Source: Chitinimonas_A lacunae (GTDB lineage Bacteria; Pseudomonadota; Gammaproteobacteria; Burkholderiales; Chitinimonadaceae). From it: DNA of 64,000 nt. Each line of letters starts with the position of its first letter. The first letter of the stretch is position 1. The DNA lies in contig NZ_JBHSBU010000002.1 in assembly GCF_042650885.1 (NCBI RefSeq), positions 186,001-250,000 of the forward strand, given 5' to 3'. Position numbers and translations under genes: made by a program. This document shows positions 25,113-33,704 of this stretch, in pieces. Under the pieces are notes generated by a model. That model did no database searches and was not told the origin of the DNA. It saw only the letters and a program-made list of their open reading frames with translations.

Positions 25113-26201
25113 ATGGCAGAACAGGATTTCGATCGCAACGAGCCAGCCAGCGATTACAAGCTGGAGCAGGCCAAGAAACGCGGCACGGTGGCCAAGAGCC
25201 AGGACGTGGTCTACATCGCCGTGCTGGCCGTGGTGGTGGTGTTTATCTATTCGATGGGCTGGAGCACGGTGCGGCGTGAGCTGCTGGCCACCCAGGCGGC
25301 CCTATTGCAGATCGGCTCGCTCGACTGGACCGTCCAGGGCGTGGTGAGCTGGCTCGGTGCTCTCTTGGGCAGCGCCTTGATGCCGCTTGCGCCCTTGTTG
25401 CTGGCGATGGTGATCGCAGCCATTCTGGGCTGTCTGGCCCAGACCGGGCCGGTATTCAGTTTCCAGCCGCTGTCGCCTGACTTCAGCCGGCTCAACCCGG
25501 CCACCGGCTTCAAGCGGCTGTTCTCGCTGCGGATGGTCTACGAGGGCGGCAAGAGCACCTTCAAGCTCGCCGTCGTGCTGACCGTGCTGGGGCTGAGCAT
25601 CTGGCACCTCACGTCCTTTCTGTTAGCCCTGCAACAGGTCGATGCCCGCCTGCACGCGAGACTGGTGCTCGATGAGGTCGGTTCGCTGACCTTCAAGCTG
25701 CTGCTGGCCATGCTGGTGCTCGCCATCATCGACTATGCCTATATCAAATGGGAATTTGCCCGGCAGATGCGGATGAGCCGGCGCGAGGTGCGCGATGAGC
25801 ACAAGCAGCGCGAAGGCGACCCGCGCATCCGCTCGCGCCTGCGCGAATTGCGCCAGGAAGTGCTGCAGCGCAGCCGCTCGATGCAGAAGCTGCCAGAAGC
25901 CGATGTGCTGCTGACCAATCCGACCCACTACGCCGTGGCCGTCAAATACAAGCACGGCGAAATGCCCGCGCCCCAGGTGATTGCCAAGGGTGCCGGGGAA
26001 TTCGCCGCCAAGATGCGCGAAGCGGCGCGGCGCCACCAGGTGATGGTGGTGCAGAACCCGCCGCTTGCGCGTGAACTCTACCGTCGCGTCGATTTCGACG
26101 CCTATGTGCCCGAGGAGCTCTACCCGCAGGTCGCCAAGATACTGGTCTGGGTCTACGCCATGCGCGATGGCGCCCGACGGCTCGCCCGAGGTCAACGATG
26201 A
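25113..26201 (+). CDS. flhB: Export switch protein FlhB with intact NPTH autocleavage site
   Basis: 362 residues. The N-terminal half carries four membrane segments, followed by a charged linker (REVRDEHKQREGDP) and the cytoplasmic domain. The autocleavage motif NPTH is present with Asn at residue 269, the same number as in the well-studied Salmonella protein. This implies that substrate-specificity switching is still possible. FlhB recruits export substrates and switches from rod/hook to late substrates. Its last four bases overlap flhA, so translation is probably coupled. Retention of the switch is notable in an operon that lacks filament genes: there should be a late substrate class encoded elsewhere or nearby. 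Confidence 0.97.
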   Translation: MAEQDFDRNEPASDYKLEQAKKRGTVAKSQDVVYIAVLAVVVVFIYSMGWSTVRRELLATQAALLQIGSLDWTVQGVVSWLGALLGSALMPLAPLLLAMVIAAILGCLAQTGPVFSFQPLSPDFSRLNPATGFKRLFSLRMVYEGGKSTFKLAVVLTVLGLSIWHLTSFLLALQQVDARLHARLVLDEVGSLTFKLLLAMLVLAIIDYAYIKWEFARQMRMSRREVRDEHKQREGDPRIRSRLRELRQEVLQRSRSMQKLPEADVLLTNPTHYAVAVKYKHGEMPAPQVIAKGAGEFAAKMREAARRHQVMVVQNPPLARELYRRVDFDAYVPEELYPQVAKILVWVYAMRDGARRLARGQR

Positions 26202-28240
26202 ACGCCTTCCGTCGCCTCCTTGGCGCCAACGCCGATATTGCCCTGGTTCTTCTGGTGGTCGGCATCCTGATCGTGCTGTTTGCCCCGATTCCGTCGGTGG
26301 TGCTCGACTTTCTGATCCTGACCAATATCAGCGGCGCCCTGCTGATTCTGCTGCTGACCTTCTACATGGGCCGGCCGGTCGAATTCTCGACCTTTCCTTC
26401 GCTATTGCTGATTGCCACGCTGTTTCGGCTGTCGCTCAATATCGCGGCCACCCGCCTGATCCTGACCGACGGCGACGCCGGCCGGGTGATCAATGCCGTG
26501 GGCAGCTATGTGGTGGGCGGCAATTATGTGATCGGCCTGATCGTGTTTCTGATCCTGATCGTGGTCCAGTACGTGGTCGTGACCAACGGCGCCCAGCGCG
26601 TGTCGGAAGTGGCTGCCCGCTTCACGCTCGACAGCATGCCGGGCCAGCAGATGAGTATCGATGCCGACCTCAATATGGGGTTTATCGATCAGGAGGAAGC
26701 CAAGCGGCGGCGCAAGACCCTGGAAAAGGAAGCGGGCTTCTATGGCGCCATGGACGGCGCGAGCAAGTTCGTCAAAGGCGACGCCATCGCCGGCATTGTG
26801 ATCCTACTGATCAATATCATCGGCGGCATGGTGATCGGGGTGATGCAGATGGGCATGCCCTGGGGGCAGGCGCTGCAGACCTTTACCTTGCTGACCATTG
26901 GCGACGGCATCGTCACCCAGGTACCGGCGCTGGTGATCTCGGTCGGCACCGGCATTATCGTGACCCGCTCGGCGTCCGATTCGCAGCTGAGCCGCGAAGT
27001 CCTGCGCCAGGTCACCTCGTTTCCCAAGACTCTCTATCTGGTCGCAGCGGCCCTGTTCGGCCTGCTGTTCCTGCCCGGCATCCCGATGCTGCCCGGGCTC
27101 GTCCTGATCGCCTTCTTTATCGGGGCGGCCTGGGTGGCCAAGCGGATGAAGGGCCAGGAGGAACCAGGCGGCGAATCGACGGCCAAGGACGGCGGTGGCG
27201 ACGAGGATGCCTATTCCCAGCTCGATGTCGAGCCGATCGAGATCAATGTGGCGCCCAATCTGATTCTGGCGCTGGGCGAAGCACAGACGGCCGTGATGGA
27301 CAAGATCGCGGCGTTTCGCAAGCAATACGCCGGCGAGTCGGGGCTGGTGCTTCCCACGGTCAAGATTCGCGAAGCCGCCCGACTGACCAGCAATGCCTAC
27401 GAAGTCTCGATTTTCGGCGTGGTGTCGGCGCGCGGCGAACTGATGCCCGAGCGCACGCTGGCGATCCACGCAGCGGGCAATCCGCAGAAGCTCAAGGGGG
27501 TGGAGACGCGCGAGCCGAGCTACGGTCTGCCGGCGGTGTGGATCGAAGACAGCGAGCGCGATGCGGCCAGACAGGCCAAATACACCCTGGTCGATCCGCA
27601 GACCGTGTTTATCACCCATCTGTGCGAAGTATTCCGCCAACAGTCGCCGGCCTTGCTGACCCGGGCCGAGACCGAGCGGCTGCTTAACCGGGTACGGGAA
27701 CAGCAGCCTGGCTTGGTCGAGGAGATCGTGCCGACCGTGCTGTCGGTGGGCGATGTACAGCGGGTGATGCAGAACCTGCTGCGCGAAAAGGTTTCGATCC
27801 GCCATGTCCAGGCCATCCTGGAGACGCTGGCCGACGCCGGCAAATCAAGCAAGGACCCGGCTTATCTGACCGAACTGGTGCGGCAGCGGCTGGGCCCGAT
27901 GATCTGCCAGTCGCTGGTGGGCACGGGCAATGTGTTGCAGGTGCTGACGCTGGACCCGGGCATCGAACACCAGTTCCTGCGCGGTCTGCAAGGTGCCGAG
28001 AACGGCGGTGGCCTGGCGCTCGACCCGGCCTTTACCGAGAAAGCCATGCGCCAACTGGCCCAGCAGGTCGAGCGGATGATGAAGAGCAACCATCTGCCGG
28101 TACTGCTGTGTTCGCCCGAACTGCGGCGCCATATCCGCACGCTGTCGGAGCGGATGATGCCGCATCTGCGGGTGCTGAGCCTGACCGAGATTCCCAATAC
28201 CCTGGAGTTGCGCGCCTTCGGGGCCGTGACGCTGCAATGA
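26198..28240 (+). CDS. flhA: Export gate protein FlhA (FHIPEP family)
   Basis: 680 residues against about 690 in the family. The N-terminal half has about eight membrane segments. It contains the FHIPEP-family signature block with FPSLLLIATLFRLSLNIAATR near residues 66-86 and the conserved cytoplasmic-loop region (GFIDQEEAKRRRKTLEKE). The C-terminal half is a soluble cytoplasmic domain from about 345 on, which in the family forms a nonameric ring that docks chaperone-substrate complexes. It follows flhB with a 4-base overlap and precedes flgF by about 13 bases. No truncation is seen. Confidence 0.97.
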   Translation: MNAFRRLLGANADIALVLLVVGILIVLFAPIPSVVLDFLILTNISGALLILLLTFYMGRPVEFSTFPSLLLIATLFRLSLNIAATRLILTDGDAGRVINAVGSYVVGGNYVIGLIVFLILIVVQYVVVTNGAQRVSEVAARFTLDSMPGQQMSIDADLNMGFIDQEEAKRRRKTLEKEAGFYGAMDGASKFVKGDAIAGIVILLINIIGGMVIGVMQMGMPWGQALQTFTLLTIGDGIVTQVPALVISVGTGIIVTRSASDSQLSREVLRQVTSFPKTLYLVAAALFGLLFLPGIPMLPGLVLIAFFIGAAWVAKRMKGQEEPGGESTAKDGGGDEDAYSQLDVEPIEINVAPNLILALGEAQTAVMDKIAAFRKQYAGESGLVLPTVKIREAARLTSNAYEVSIFGVVSARGELMPERTLAIHAAGNPQKLKGVETREPSYGLPAVWIEDSERDAARQAKYTLVDPQTVFITHLCEVFRQQSPALLTRAETERLLNRVREQQPGLVEEIVPTVLSVGDVQRVMQNLLREKVSIRHVQAILETLADAGKSSKDPAYLTELVRQRLGPMICQSLVGTGNVLQVLTLDPGIEHQFLRGLQGAENGGGLALDPAFTEKAMRQLAQQVERMMKSNHLPVLLCSPELRRHIRTLSERMMPHLRVLSLTEIPNTLELRAFGAVTLQ

Positions 28241-28253
28241 TCGAGATAACGTG

Positions 28254-28982
28254 ATGGACGCTTCCAAAATCGCCTTGCAGGGCCTGCGCAACGATGTGCA
28301 GCGGCTCGATGTGCTGAGCCAGAACCTGGTCAATGCCAATACCCCGGGCTATCGCCGGCTTGCGCTGGTGGCGCGGCCGTTTGCCGACGTGCTGAGCGCC
28401 TCGCACGCCACCGCCACACCGCTCAGCGTATCGGTGCCGCAATGGCAGCCGATCACCGACGAGCGCCCCGGTGCGCTGCAATCGACTGGGCGGGCGCTCG
28501 ATCTGGCGCTGACAGGACCGGGCTATTTCGAGGTCAAGACCCCCGATGGGCTGGCCTATACCCGCAAGGGCAATTTCCAGATCGACCCGCGTGGCCGCCT
28601 GGTGACCGAGCAGGGCTATCCGGTGCTGGGCCGCGAAGGCGAACTGTTGCTGGGCACGGGCACGCCCCATATCGATGCCAGCGGCCGGATCAGCGTGGAC
28701 GGGAAACCGGTGGGACAGCTGCGCGTGGTTCAACTGGACCAGGCGAGCGCTGCGCTCGAAGAACTTGGCCATGGTCTCTATGGCTATAGCGGCACGGTCG
28801 AGCCGCTGGGCAATGAAGCGGTCTCGCTGTCGCAAGGTCAGCTCGAAGGCGCCAATACCGTGGCGCGGCGCGAGATGGTCGAGCTGATGGCCACCATGCG
28901 CCATTTCGAGGCCCAGACCAAGCTGTTGCAGGGCTATGGCGAGGCGATGAGCAGCGCGATCCAGGAAATCGGCAAATTCTAA
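28254..28982 (+). CDS. flgF: Proximal/rod protein FlgF
   Basis: 242 residues from ATG 28254; an in-frame GTG at 28251 is an alternative. It has the rod/hook family N-terminus with the LVNANTPGYRR motif near 24-34. The C-terminal helix ends in QTKLLQGYGEAMSSAIQEI, matching the coiled-coil termini of axial proteins. Position just before flgG and the short length fit FlgF. It would form part of the rod in the periplasm after export through the gate. The 149-base gap after it is the largest inside the flagellar block. It contains a weak GC-rich inverted repeat followed by a T-run near 28983-29003 and AT-rich sequence that could hold an internal promoter. Confidence 0.9.
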   Translation: MDASKIALQGLRNDVQRLDVLSQNLVNANTPGYRRLALVARPFADVLSASHATATPLSVSVPQWQPITDERPGALQSTGRALDLALTGPGYFEVKTPDGLAYTRKGNFQIDPRGRLVTEQGYPVLGREGELLLGTGTPHIDASGRISVDGKPVGQLRVVQLDQASAALEELGHGLYGYSGTVEPLGNEAVSLSQGQLEGANTVARREMVELMATMRHFEAQTKLLQGYGEAMSSAIQEIGKF

Positions 28983-29131
28983 GCCCGCTTCGCTGGGTTT
29001 TTGTTCGATGGAAATAATTCTGCAAATTGGCTGCAAGGTATACAGCTAATAAGCAATGTAAAGTATTGAAATATGCGGGATGGCAAATGGGTATGCCTGA
29101 ACGGCCACCGCGCTTTTGAAGGGAATCGTCG

Positions 29132-29902
29132 ATGATCGATGCGTTGTATATCGGGGCGAGCGGCATGCAAGCCCAGCAGTTGCAAGTGGATACCATCGCC
29201 AACAACCTGACCAATATGAATACCCCGGCTTTCAAGAAGTCGCGGGTCAGCTTTCATGACGTGATCCAGCGCGAGCTGGTCGAGTCGATGGGCGACGGCG
29301 GCGTGTTGCAGCGCGTGCGCGGTGCCGGGGTCGGGATCGAAGGCACGGCAGTCGAATTCGCGCCGGGCGACCTGAAAGCCACCGGTTCGAGCTGGGATGT
29401 GGCGATCCGTGGCAACGGCTTTATCGCCGTCGAGATGCCCGACGGCAGCCTTGGCTACAGCCGTGGCGGCACGCTGCGCGCCGGTGTCGACGGTTTCCTG
29501 ACCACGGAACAGGGCTATCGGGTCCATCCGGCGCTCCAGGTACCCAGCGACGCCAAATCGCTGCGCGTCGAGGCCGATGGCCGGGTCAGTGCCCTGATCG
29601 AAGGCAGCGAGCCGGTCGAACTCGGCATGATCGACCTGGCGGGCTTTACCAATCCGGCCGGTCTGCAAGCGCTGGGCGGCGGCGTCTATCGGCCGACCGA
29701 GCGTTCGGGCGACGCCGTGACCGGTCGCGCCGGCGAAAACGGTCTGGGCGAACTGGCGCAAGGTCAGCTTGAGATGTCCAACGTCAAGATGATCGATGAA
29801 ATGGTCAGCCTGATGCTGGCCCAGCGCGCCTATGAAATGAGCACCAAGCTGGTCCAGGCTGCCGATGAAATGATGGCTTTAACAAATAATATGCGTAGAT
29901 AG
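29132..29902 (+). CDS. flgG: Distal rod protein FlgG
   Basis: 256 residues (family about 260). It starts MIDALYIGASGMQAQQLQVD, followed by the axial-protein motif NNLTNMNTPAFKKSR at about 28-42. It ends with the C-terminal heptad region SLMLAQRAYEMSTKLVQAAD. A GAAGGGA ribosome-binding site precedes the ATG. FlgG builds the distal rod that passes through the P and L rings. The final G of its stop codon is the first base of the flgA GTG start. Confidence 0.97.
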   Translation: MIDALYIGASGMQAQQLQVDTIANNLTNMNTPAFKKSRVSFHDVIQRELVESMGDGGVLQRVRGAGVGIEGTAVEFAPGDLKATGSSWDVAIRGNGFIAVEMPDGSLGYSRGGTLRAGVDGFLTTEQGYRVHPALQVPSDAKSLRVEADGRVSALIEGSEPVELGMIDLAGFTNPAGLQALGGGVYRPTERSGDAVTGRAGENGLGELAQGQLEMSNVKMIDEMVSLMLAQRAYEMSTKLVQAADEMMALTNNMRR

Positions 29903-30885
29903 TGCAAGACGCTGTGCGCATTTTATTGATTTTAATTGTTTTTATGCTGTCTCTTGGTCTCCATGCTGCCGAGCCGGCCGCCACTTTGACCCTGCGCGAG
30001 CGGGTCGTCTTGCCAGGCAGCTCGCTGCGGCTCGGTGATCTGGCCGAGGTCAAGGGAGAGGCCGCACTGGTGGCCGTGCTGCGTGAGCTGCCGCTGGGCG
30101 AGGCGCCGCGTGCGGGCTACCGCGACCGGCGGCTGCGCAGCCAATTGGCCCGGCTGGTCGATGCCCGCCTGCCCAGTGCACGGCGGCGTCTGCTGTGGCA
30201 GGGCAGCGAGCAGGTCGAGATTGAAGTGGCCAGTCAGCGTTATGCAGGCGCTCGACTGATCGAGGCCGCCAGCGTGTCTCTGCAACGGACGCTCGAAGCC
30301 GAAGGCGGCCGGGTCGAGATCAGCCCGGCCGGGGCCGTCGCCGACCTTGAGTTGCCGCCCGGCACAGTCACGCTGACGGCCCGGATGACGCCGGGCAGCG
30401 TGCCGCGCTCGCGTCTCTCGGTCTGGGTTGATCTGTCCGTCGACGGTCGTTTCGTCCGCAGCCAGACCGTGCCTTTGCGGCTCACGCTGTGGCGGCCGGT
30501 CTGGCGTGCCCGCGCAGCCCTGGCGCGCGAGGCGCTGCTCGATTGCGGGCAGCTCGAGCGCGTGGAAGTCGATGTGGCGGCCCTGGCGGCCGTGCCGTTC
30601 GGGCCAGACTGTACGGCGGGGCTGCGGATACGTCATCCGATTGCAGCCGGTGAGACGCTGCTGGCCAGCCGGGTGGAAGCGGCGCCGGCGGTGCGGCAGG
30701 GACAGAATGTGGTGTTGGAACTCGCCAGCGGCGCCGTGCGGATCGAAGCGGCGGCCGTTGCACTGGCCGATGCCCAGTTGGGCCAGCCGGTACGGGTGCG
30801 GCCCAGCCATGCCGATGAGCCGGTCCAGGCGCGGGTGGTGGCGGCCGGTCGGGTCGTGGCGCAAGGAGATAGGGAATGGAAATGA
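29902..30885 (+). CDS. flgA: P-ring assembly chaperone FlgA
   Basis: 327 residues from a GTG start that overlaps the flgG stop by one base. A hydrophobic signal peptide ends near HAA (residues 21-23). The C-terminal third carries an SAF-type domain (IRHPIAAGETLLASRVEAAP onward, about 243-320) with the LGQPVRVRPSH segment found in FlgA proteins. FlgA is the periplasmic chaperone for FlgI ring assembly, and flgH and flgI follow directly. It is longer than many FlgA proteins (about 220-250) because of an N-terminal extension domain. The operon position supports the call. Confidence 0.9.
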   Translation: MQDAVRILLILIVFMLSLGLHAAEPAATLTLRERVVLPGSSLRLGDLAEVKGEAALVAVLRELPLGEAPRAGYRDRRLRSQLARLVDARLPSARRRLLWQGSEQVEIEVASQRYAGARLIEAASVSLQRTLEAEGGRVEISPAGAVADLELPPGTVTLTARMTPGSVPRSRLSVWVDLSVDGRFVRSQTVPLRLTLWRPVWRARAALAREALLDCGQLERVEVDVAALAAVPFGPDCTAGLRIRHPIAAGETLLASRVEAAPAVRQGQNVVLELASGAVRIEAAAVALADAQLGQPVRVRPSHADEPVQARVVAAGRVVAQGDREWK

Positions 30886-31451
30886 AACGGGTATGGCGCC
30901 CGCTGGGCCTGTTGCTGTGCTCAGTGCTGGCGGCGGGACAAAGTCTTTATGTCGAGCAGCAGTTCAAGCCACTGGTTGCCGATCAGCGTGCCCAGCGGGT
31001 CGGCGATGTGCTGACCGTGGTGATCTATGAGAACGCCAGTGCCAGCAGCGGAGCGGATACCAGCTCGGACCGCAACAGCGGCGCGGGCTTCAATGCCGAA
31101 CTGCTGGGCCACCCGAAGCGGGCCGGCCAGATCGGCACCAGCGTCGATTTCGACGGCCGTGGCCGCACCCAGCGCTCGGGCCGGCTGCTCGCCCAGATCA
31201 GCGTCACGGTGCAGGGGCAGGCCGACAACGGCGACCTGCTGATCGCCGGCCAGCAGGCCATCGCGATCAACGACGAGAAACAGGAGATCAAACTCACCGG
31301 CCGGGTGCGGCCGCAGGATATCTCCGATGGCAATACCGTGCTGTCGAGCCGGGTGGCCGAGGCCCAGATCAGCTATGTGGGCGACGGCGCCCTGGCCGAG
31401 CGGCAGCGTCCGGGTTGGTGGAATCGATTACTGGTGTTATTGGGACTGTGA
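30876..31451 (+). CDS. flgH: L-ring protein FlgH, without a recognisable lipobox
   Basis: 191 residues (family usually 220-235). ATG 30876 is preceded by AAGGAG at 7 bases. The mature part has FlgH hallmarks: the RVGDVLTVVIYENASASSGA stretch and the C-terminal GRVRPQDISDGNTVLSSRVAEAQISYVGDG region (split here at about 137-165). FlgH forms the outer-membrane L ring. The oddity is in the signal peptide: its only Cys sits in LLLC-S inside the hydrophobic core, and Leu at -1 does not fit a lipobox. The predicted cleavage region LAAG-Q has no Cys. FlgH is normally a lipoprotein, so this one may be anchored differently. Confidence 0.94.
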   Translation: MEMKRVWRPLGLLLCSVLAAGQSLYVEQQFKPLVADQRAQRVGDVLTVVIYENASASSGADTSSDRNSGAGFNAELLGHPKRAGQIGTSVDFDGRGRTQRSGRLLAQISVTVQGQADNGDLLIAGQQAIAINDEKQEIKLTGRVRPQDISDGNTVLSSRVAEAQISYVGDGALAERQRPGWWNRLLVLLGL

Positions 31452-32560
31452 TGGGCAGCAGACTGCTTCTTCTCTTGGGCCTTCTGGGCTCGCTTCTCTG
31501 TCAGGTGGCCGAGGCCGGGGTGCGGGTCAAGGACCTGGGCCGGCTGTCGGGCTGGCGCGATAACGCCCTGGTGGGCTATGGCCTGGTGACGGGTCTGGCC
31601 GGCACGGGCGACTCGACCGGCAATAAGGCGACCCGTCAGTCGATCGCCAATATGCTGGCGCAGTTCGGCGTCACGCTGACCCCGGAACAGGTTTCCAGCC
31701 GCAACGCAGCCGCGGTGATGGTGACGGCCAGCCTGCCACCGTTCGCCCGGCCGGGCGACACCATCGATGTGACGGTCACCTCGCTTGGCGACGCCCGCAG
31801 CCTGGTCGGCGGCAGTCTGCTGATCGTGCCGCTCAAGGCGGCCAATAACCGGGTCTATGCGCTGGCACAGGGGCCGTTGTCGGTCGGTGGCTACAAATAC
31901 GACATGAACGGCAATGTGGTGCAGAAGAACCATCCGACCGTGGGCGCGATCCCCGGTGGCGCCACGGTGGAACTGGGGGTGGAAAACCCGCAGCCGACCG
32001 AGAAGATGACCTTTGTGCTGGCCAATGCCGACTACACCACCGCGTCACGGGTGGCGGCAGCGATCAACGGCGCCCTGGGTGGCGGCGTGGCCGAGCCGCG
32101 CGATGCCTCGGCCATCGAGATCAAGGTGCCCGCCGATTACCGTAAACGCCCGGTCGACTTCGTGGCGCGGCTGGAAAAGCTCCAGGTCGACCCCGATGGC
32201 CGCGCTCGGGTGGTGATCAATGAGCGCACCGGCACGGTGGTGGCGGGCGGGGATGTGCGGATCGACAAGGTGGCACTGGCCCATGGCGAGCTGAAGATCT
32301 CGATTGCGACCGACAACAGCGTGTCGCAACCGGCCCTGGTGCGGCAGACCGGCCCCGAGGTGCGCAGCATGGCGGTGGCCAACTCGCGCATCGAGGTCAA
32401 CGAAGCCGATGGCGCCCTGTTCATCGGCCGCGACAACAATACCGTGGCCGATCTGGTACAGGCGCTGGCCCGGATCAAGACCAATACCCGCGACATCATT
32501 TCGATTCTGCGGGCGATCAAGGCAGCAGGTGCCCTGCATGCCGATCTGGTCGTGCAATAA
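31451..32560 (+). CDS. flgI: P-ring protein FlgI
   Basis: 369 residues from ATG 31451, which overlaps the flgH stop by one base. An upstream in-frame start at 31415 would lie inside flgH and before the signal peptide, so I reject it. The signal peptide is MGSRLLLLLGLLGSLLCQVAEA. The mature start VRVKDLGRLSGWRDNALVGY and the GLVTGLAGTGDS motif are diagnostic. FlgI polymerises around the rod in the periplasm with help from FlgA. In many proteobacteria flgJ follows flgI, but here flgB follows 12 bases later and no FlgJ is found in the window. Confidence 0.97.
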   Translation: MGSRLLLLLGLLGSLLCQVAEAGVRVKDLGRLSGWRDNALVGYGLVTGLAGTGDSTGNKATRQSIANMLAQFGVTLTPEQVSSRNAAAVMVTASLPPFARPGDTIDVTVTSLGDARSLVGGSLLIVPLKAANNRVYALAQGPLSVGGYKYDMNGNVVQKNHPTVGAIPGGATVELGVENPQPTEKMTFVLANADYTTASRVAAAINGALGGGVAEPRDASAIEIKVPADYRKRPVDFVARLEKLQVDPDGRARVVINERTGTVVAGGDVRIDKVALAHGELKISIATDNSVSQPALVRQTGPEVRSMAVANSRIEVNEADGALFIGRDNNTVADLVQALARIKTNTRDIISILRAIKAAGALHADLVVQ

Positions 32561-32572
32561 GGAAGCTCATCG

Positions 32573-32944
32573 ATGATCGAACGCAACGAAGCTGTGACCG
32601 TGAGCCTGGTGCGACTGGCGCTTGATGCCGCCAGCCTGCGCCATCAGGCCATCGCCACCAATATCGCCAACGCTGGCAACGCCGAGCATCGGCCGCTGCG
32701 GGTCAGCTTCGAGGAGCAACTCGACGCCGCCCGGCGCGAACTGAATAGCCGTGGCCGGGTCGGGACCGGCTCGCTGAGCGGCGTGACGCCGCGTCTGATC
32801 GGCGATGCGGCACCAGGCGAGCGGCCGCTTGACCTGGAAACCGCCAACATGGCGCAGAACACTATGCAGTACCAGGCCTTATTGAAGGGATTGTCGAAGT
32901 ACATGTCGATCGTCAGCGCGGCGATCAACGAGGGAAAACGTTAA
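32573..32944 (+). CDS. flgB: Proximal rod protein FlgB
   Basis: 123 residues, normal for FlgB (about 115-140). It has the axial N-terminal motif ATNIANAGNAEHRPLRVSFE at about 27-46 and the C-terminal MAQNTMQYQALLKGLSKYMS helix. It forms the proximal rod above the MS ring and FliE. The tight flgB-flgC-fliE order is canonical. The start is supported by an upstream GGAAG and a 12-base gap from flgI. Confidence 0.96.
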   Translation: MIERNEAVTVSLVRLALDAASLRHQAIATNIANAGNAEHRPLRVSFEEQLDAARRELNSRGRVGTGSLSGVTPRLIGDAAPGERPLDLETANMAQNTMQYQALLKGLSKYMSIVSAAINEGKR

Positions 32945-33382
32945 ATGGATTATCGCAACGCCTTTGCCGTCAGCGCGGCGGGTATGACCGTGCAGAAGCT
33001 CCGTCTCGACGTGACGGCGCTCAATCTGGCCAATATGCAGACCACGCGCGGCGTGGACGGCAAGCCGTTCCAGCCGATGCGGGTGGTGGTCGACGGCCAG
33101 GTCTCGGCCTTTGCCAACCAGTTCGATCGACTGGCCAGCGGTGGCACGGCTGCCCTGCCCCAGGTGCGGATCGAAACGATGAATGTGGCGCCGCGACTGG
33201 TGCTCGACCCGGGCCACCCCGATGCCGACGAGCGCGGCTATGTGTCGCTGCCCGGCGTCGACCATGTGGGCGAGATGGTCAATCTGTCGGGTGCGCTGCG
33301 CACCTATGAAGCCAATGTGGTGGCACTCAACGCCGCCAAGGCCATGGCGCAGAAGGCGCTGGAGCTCGGAGGCGGCCAATGA
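32945..33382 (+). CDS. flgC: Proximal rod protein FlgC
   Basis: 145 residues (family about 135-150). It starts MDYRNAFAVSAAGMTVQKLR and contains the axial motif LNLANMQTTR. The central segment VLDPGHPDADERGYVSLPGV matches the conserved Y-DP-HP-AD--GYV element of FlgC. A GAGGGAA ribosome-binding site lies within the end of flgB. It ends with a 4-base overlap with fliE. Confidence 0.96.
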   Translation: MDYRNAFAVSAAGMTVQKLRLDVTALNLANMQTTRGVDGKPFQPMRVVVDGQVSAFANQFDRLASGGTAALPQVRIETMNVAPRLVLDPGHPDADERGYVSLPGVDHVGEMVNLSGALRTYEANVVALNAAKAMAQKALELGGGQ

Positions 33383-33693
33383 GCATCGAAGCGATTGCGG
33401 CCATTGCGCCGATCCAGCCGATCGAGGCCGTGGCCGGCCTCAGCGGTGCCTCGGCCGCAGCGGCCGCGCCTGCCGCCGGCTTTGCCGACTGGTTCAGCCA
33501 GCAGATCAGCCAGACCAATGGCCAGCTGGTCGAGGCCGACCGGGGTTTGCAGAAGATGGCGGTCGGTGAGCCGGTCAATCTGCATCAGGTGATGATCGAC
33601 CTGGAAGAGGCCAAGATGTCGATGCAGCTACTGTTACAGGTCCGCAACCGCCTGCTTGACGCCTATCAGGACGTCATGCGGATGCAGATGTAA
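33379..33693 (+). CDS. fliE: MS-ring to rod adaptor FliE
   Basis: 104 residues, the standard size. After an Ala-rich N-terminus, the C-terminal two thirds carries the FliE signature: VNLHQVMIDLEEAKMSMQLL and RNRLLDAYQDVMRMQM. FliE connects the FliF ring and export gate to the rod and is an early export substrate. It overlaps flgC by 4 bases and precedes fliF by 11. Confidence 0.96.
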   Translation: MSIEAIAAIAPIQPIEAVAGLSGASAAAAAPAAGFADWFSQQISQTNGQLVEADRGLQKMAVGEPVNLHQVMIDLEEAKMSMQLLLQVRNRLLDAYQDVMRMQM

Positions 33694-33704
33694 GGGGCCG
33701 GGCT

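Noticed and set aside
28983..29003. Intrinsic terminator between flgF and flgG
   Set aside because: The GC stem has two mismatches despite the following T-run, and the operon logic continues, so I did not list it as a terminator.
29071..29097. TAAAGTAT before flgG as a sigma-28 promoter
   Set aside because: The first box matches 7 of 8, but the bases 11 further on (GGATGGCA) do not match GCCGATAA, and no CCCTAAACC-N17 element is present.
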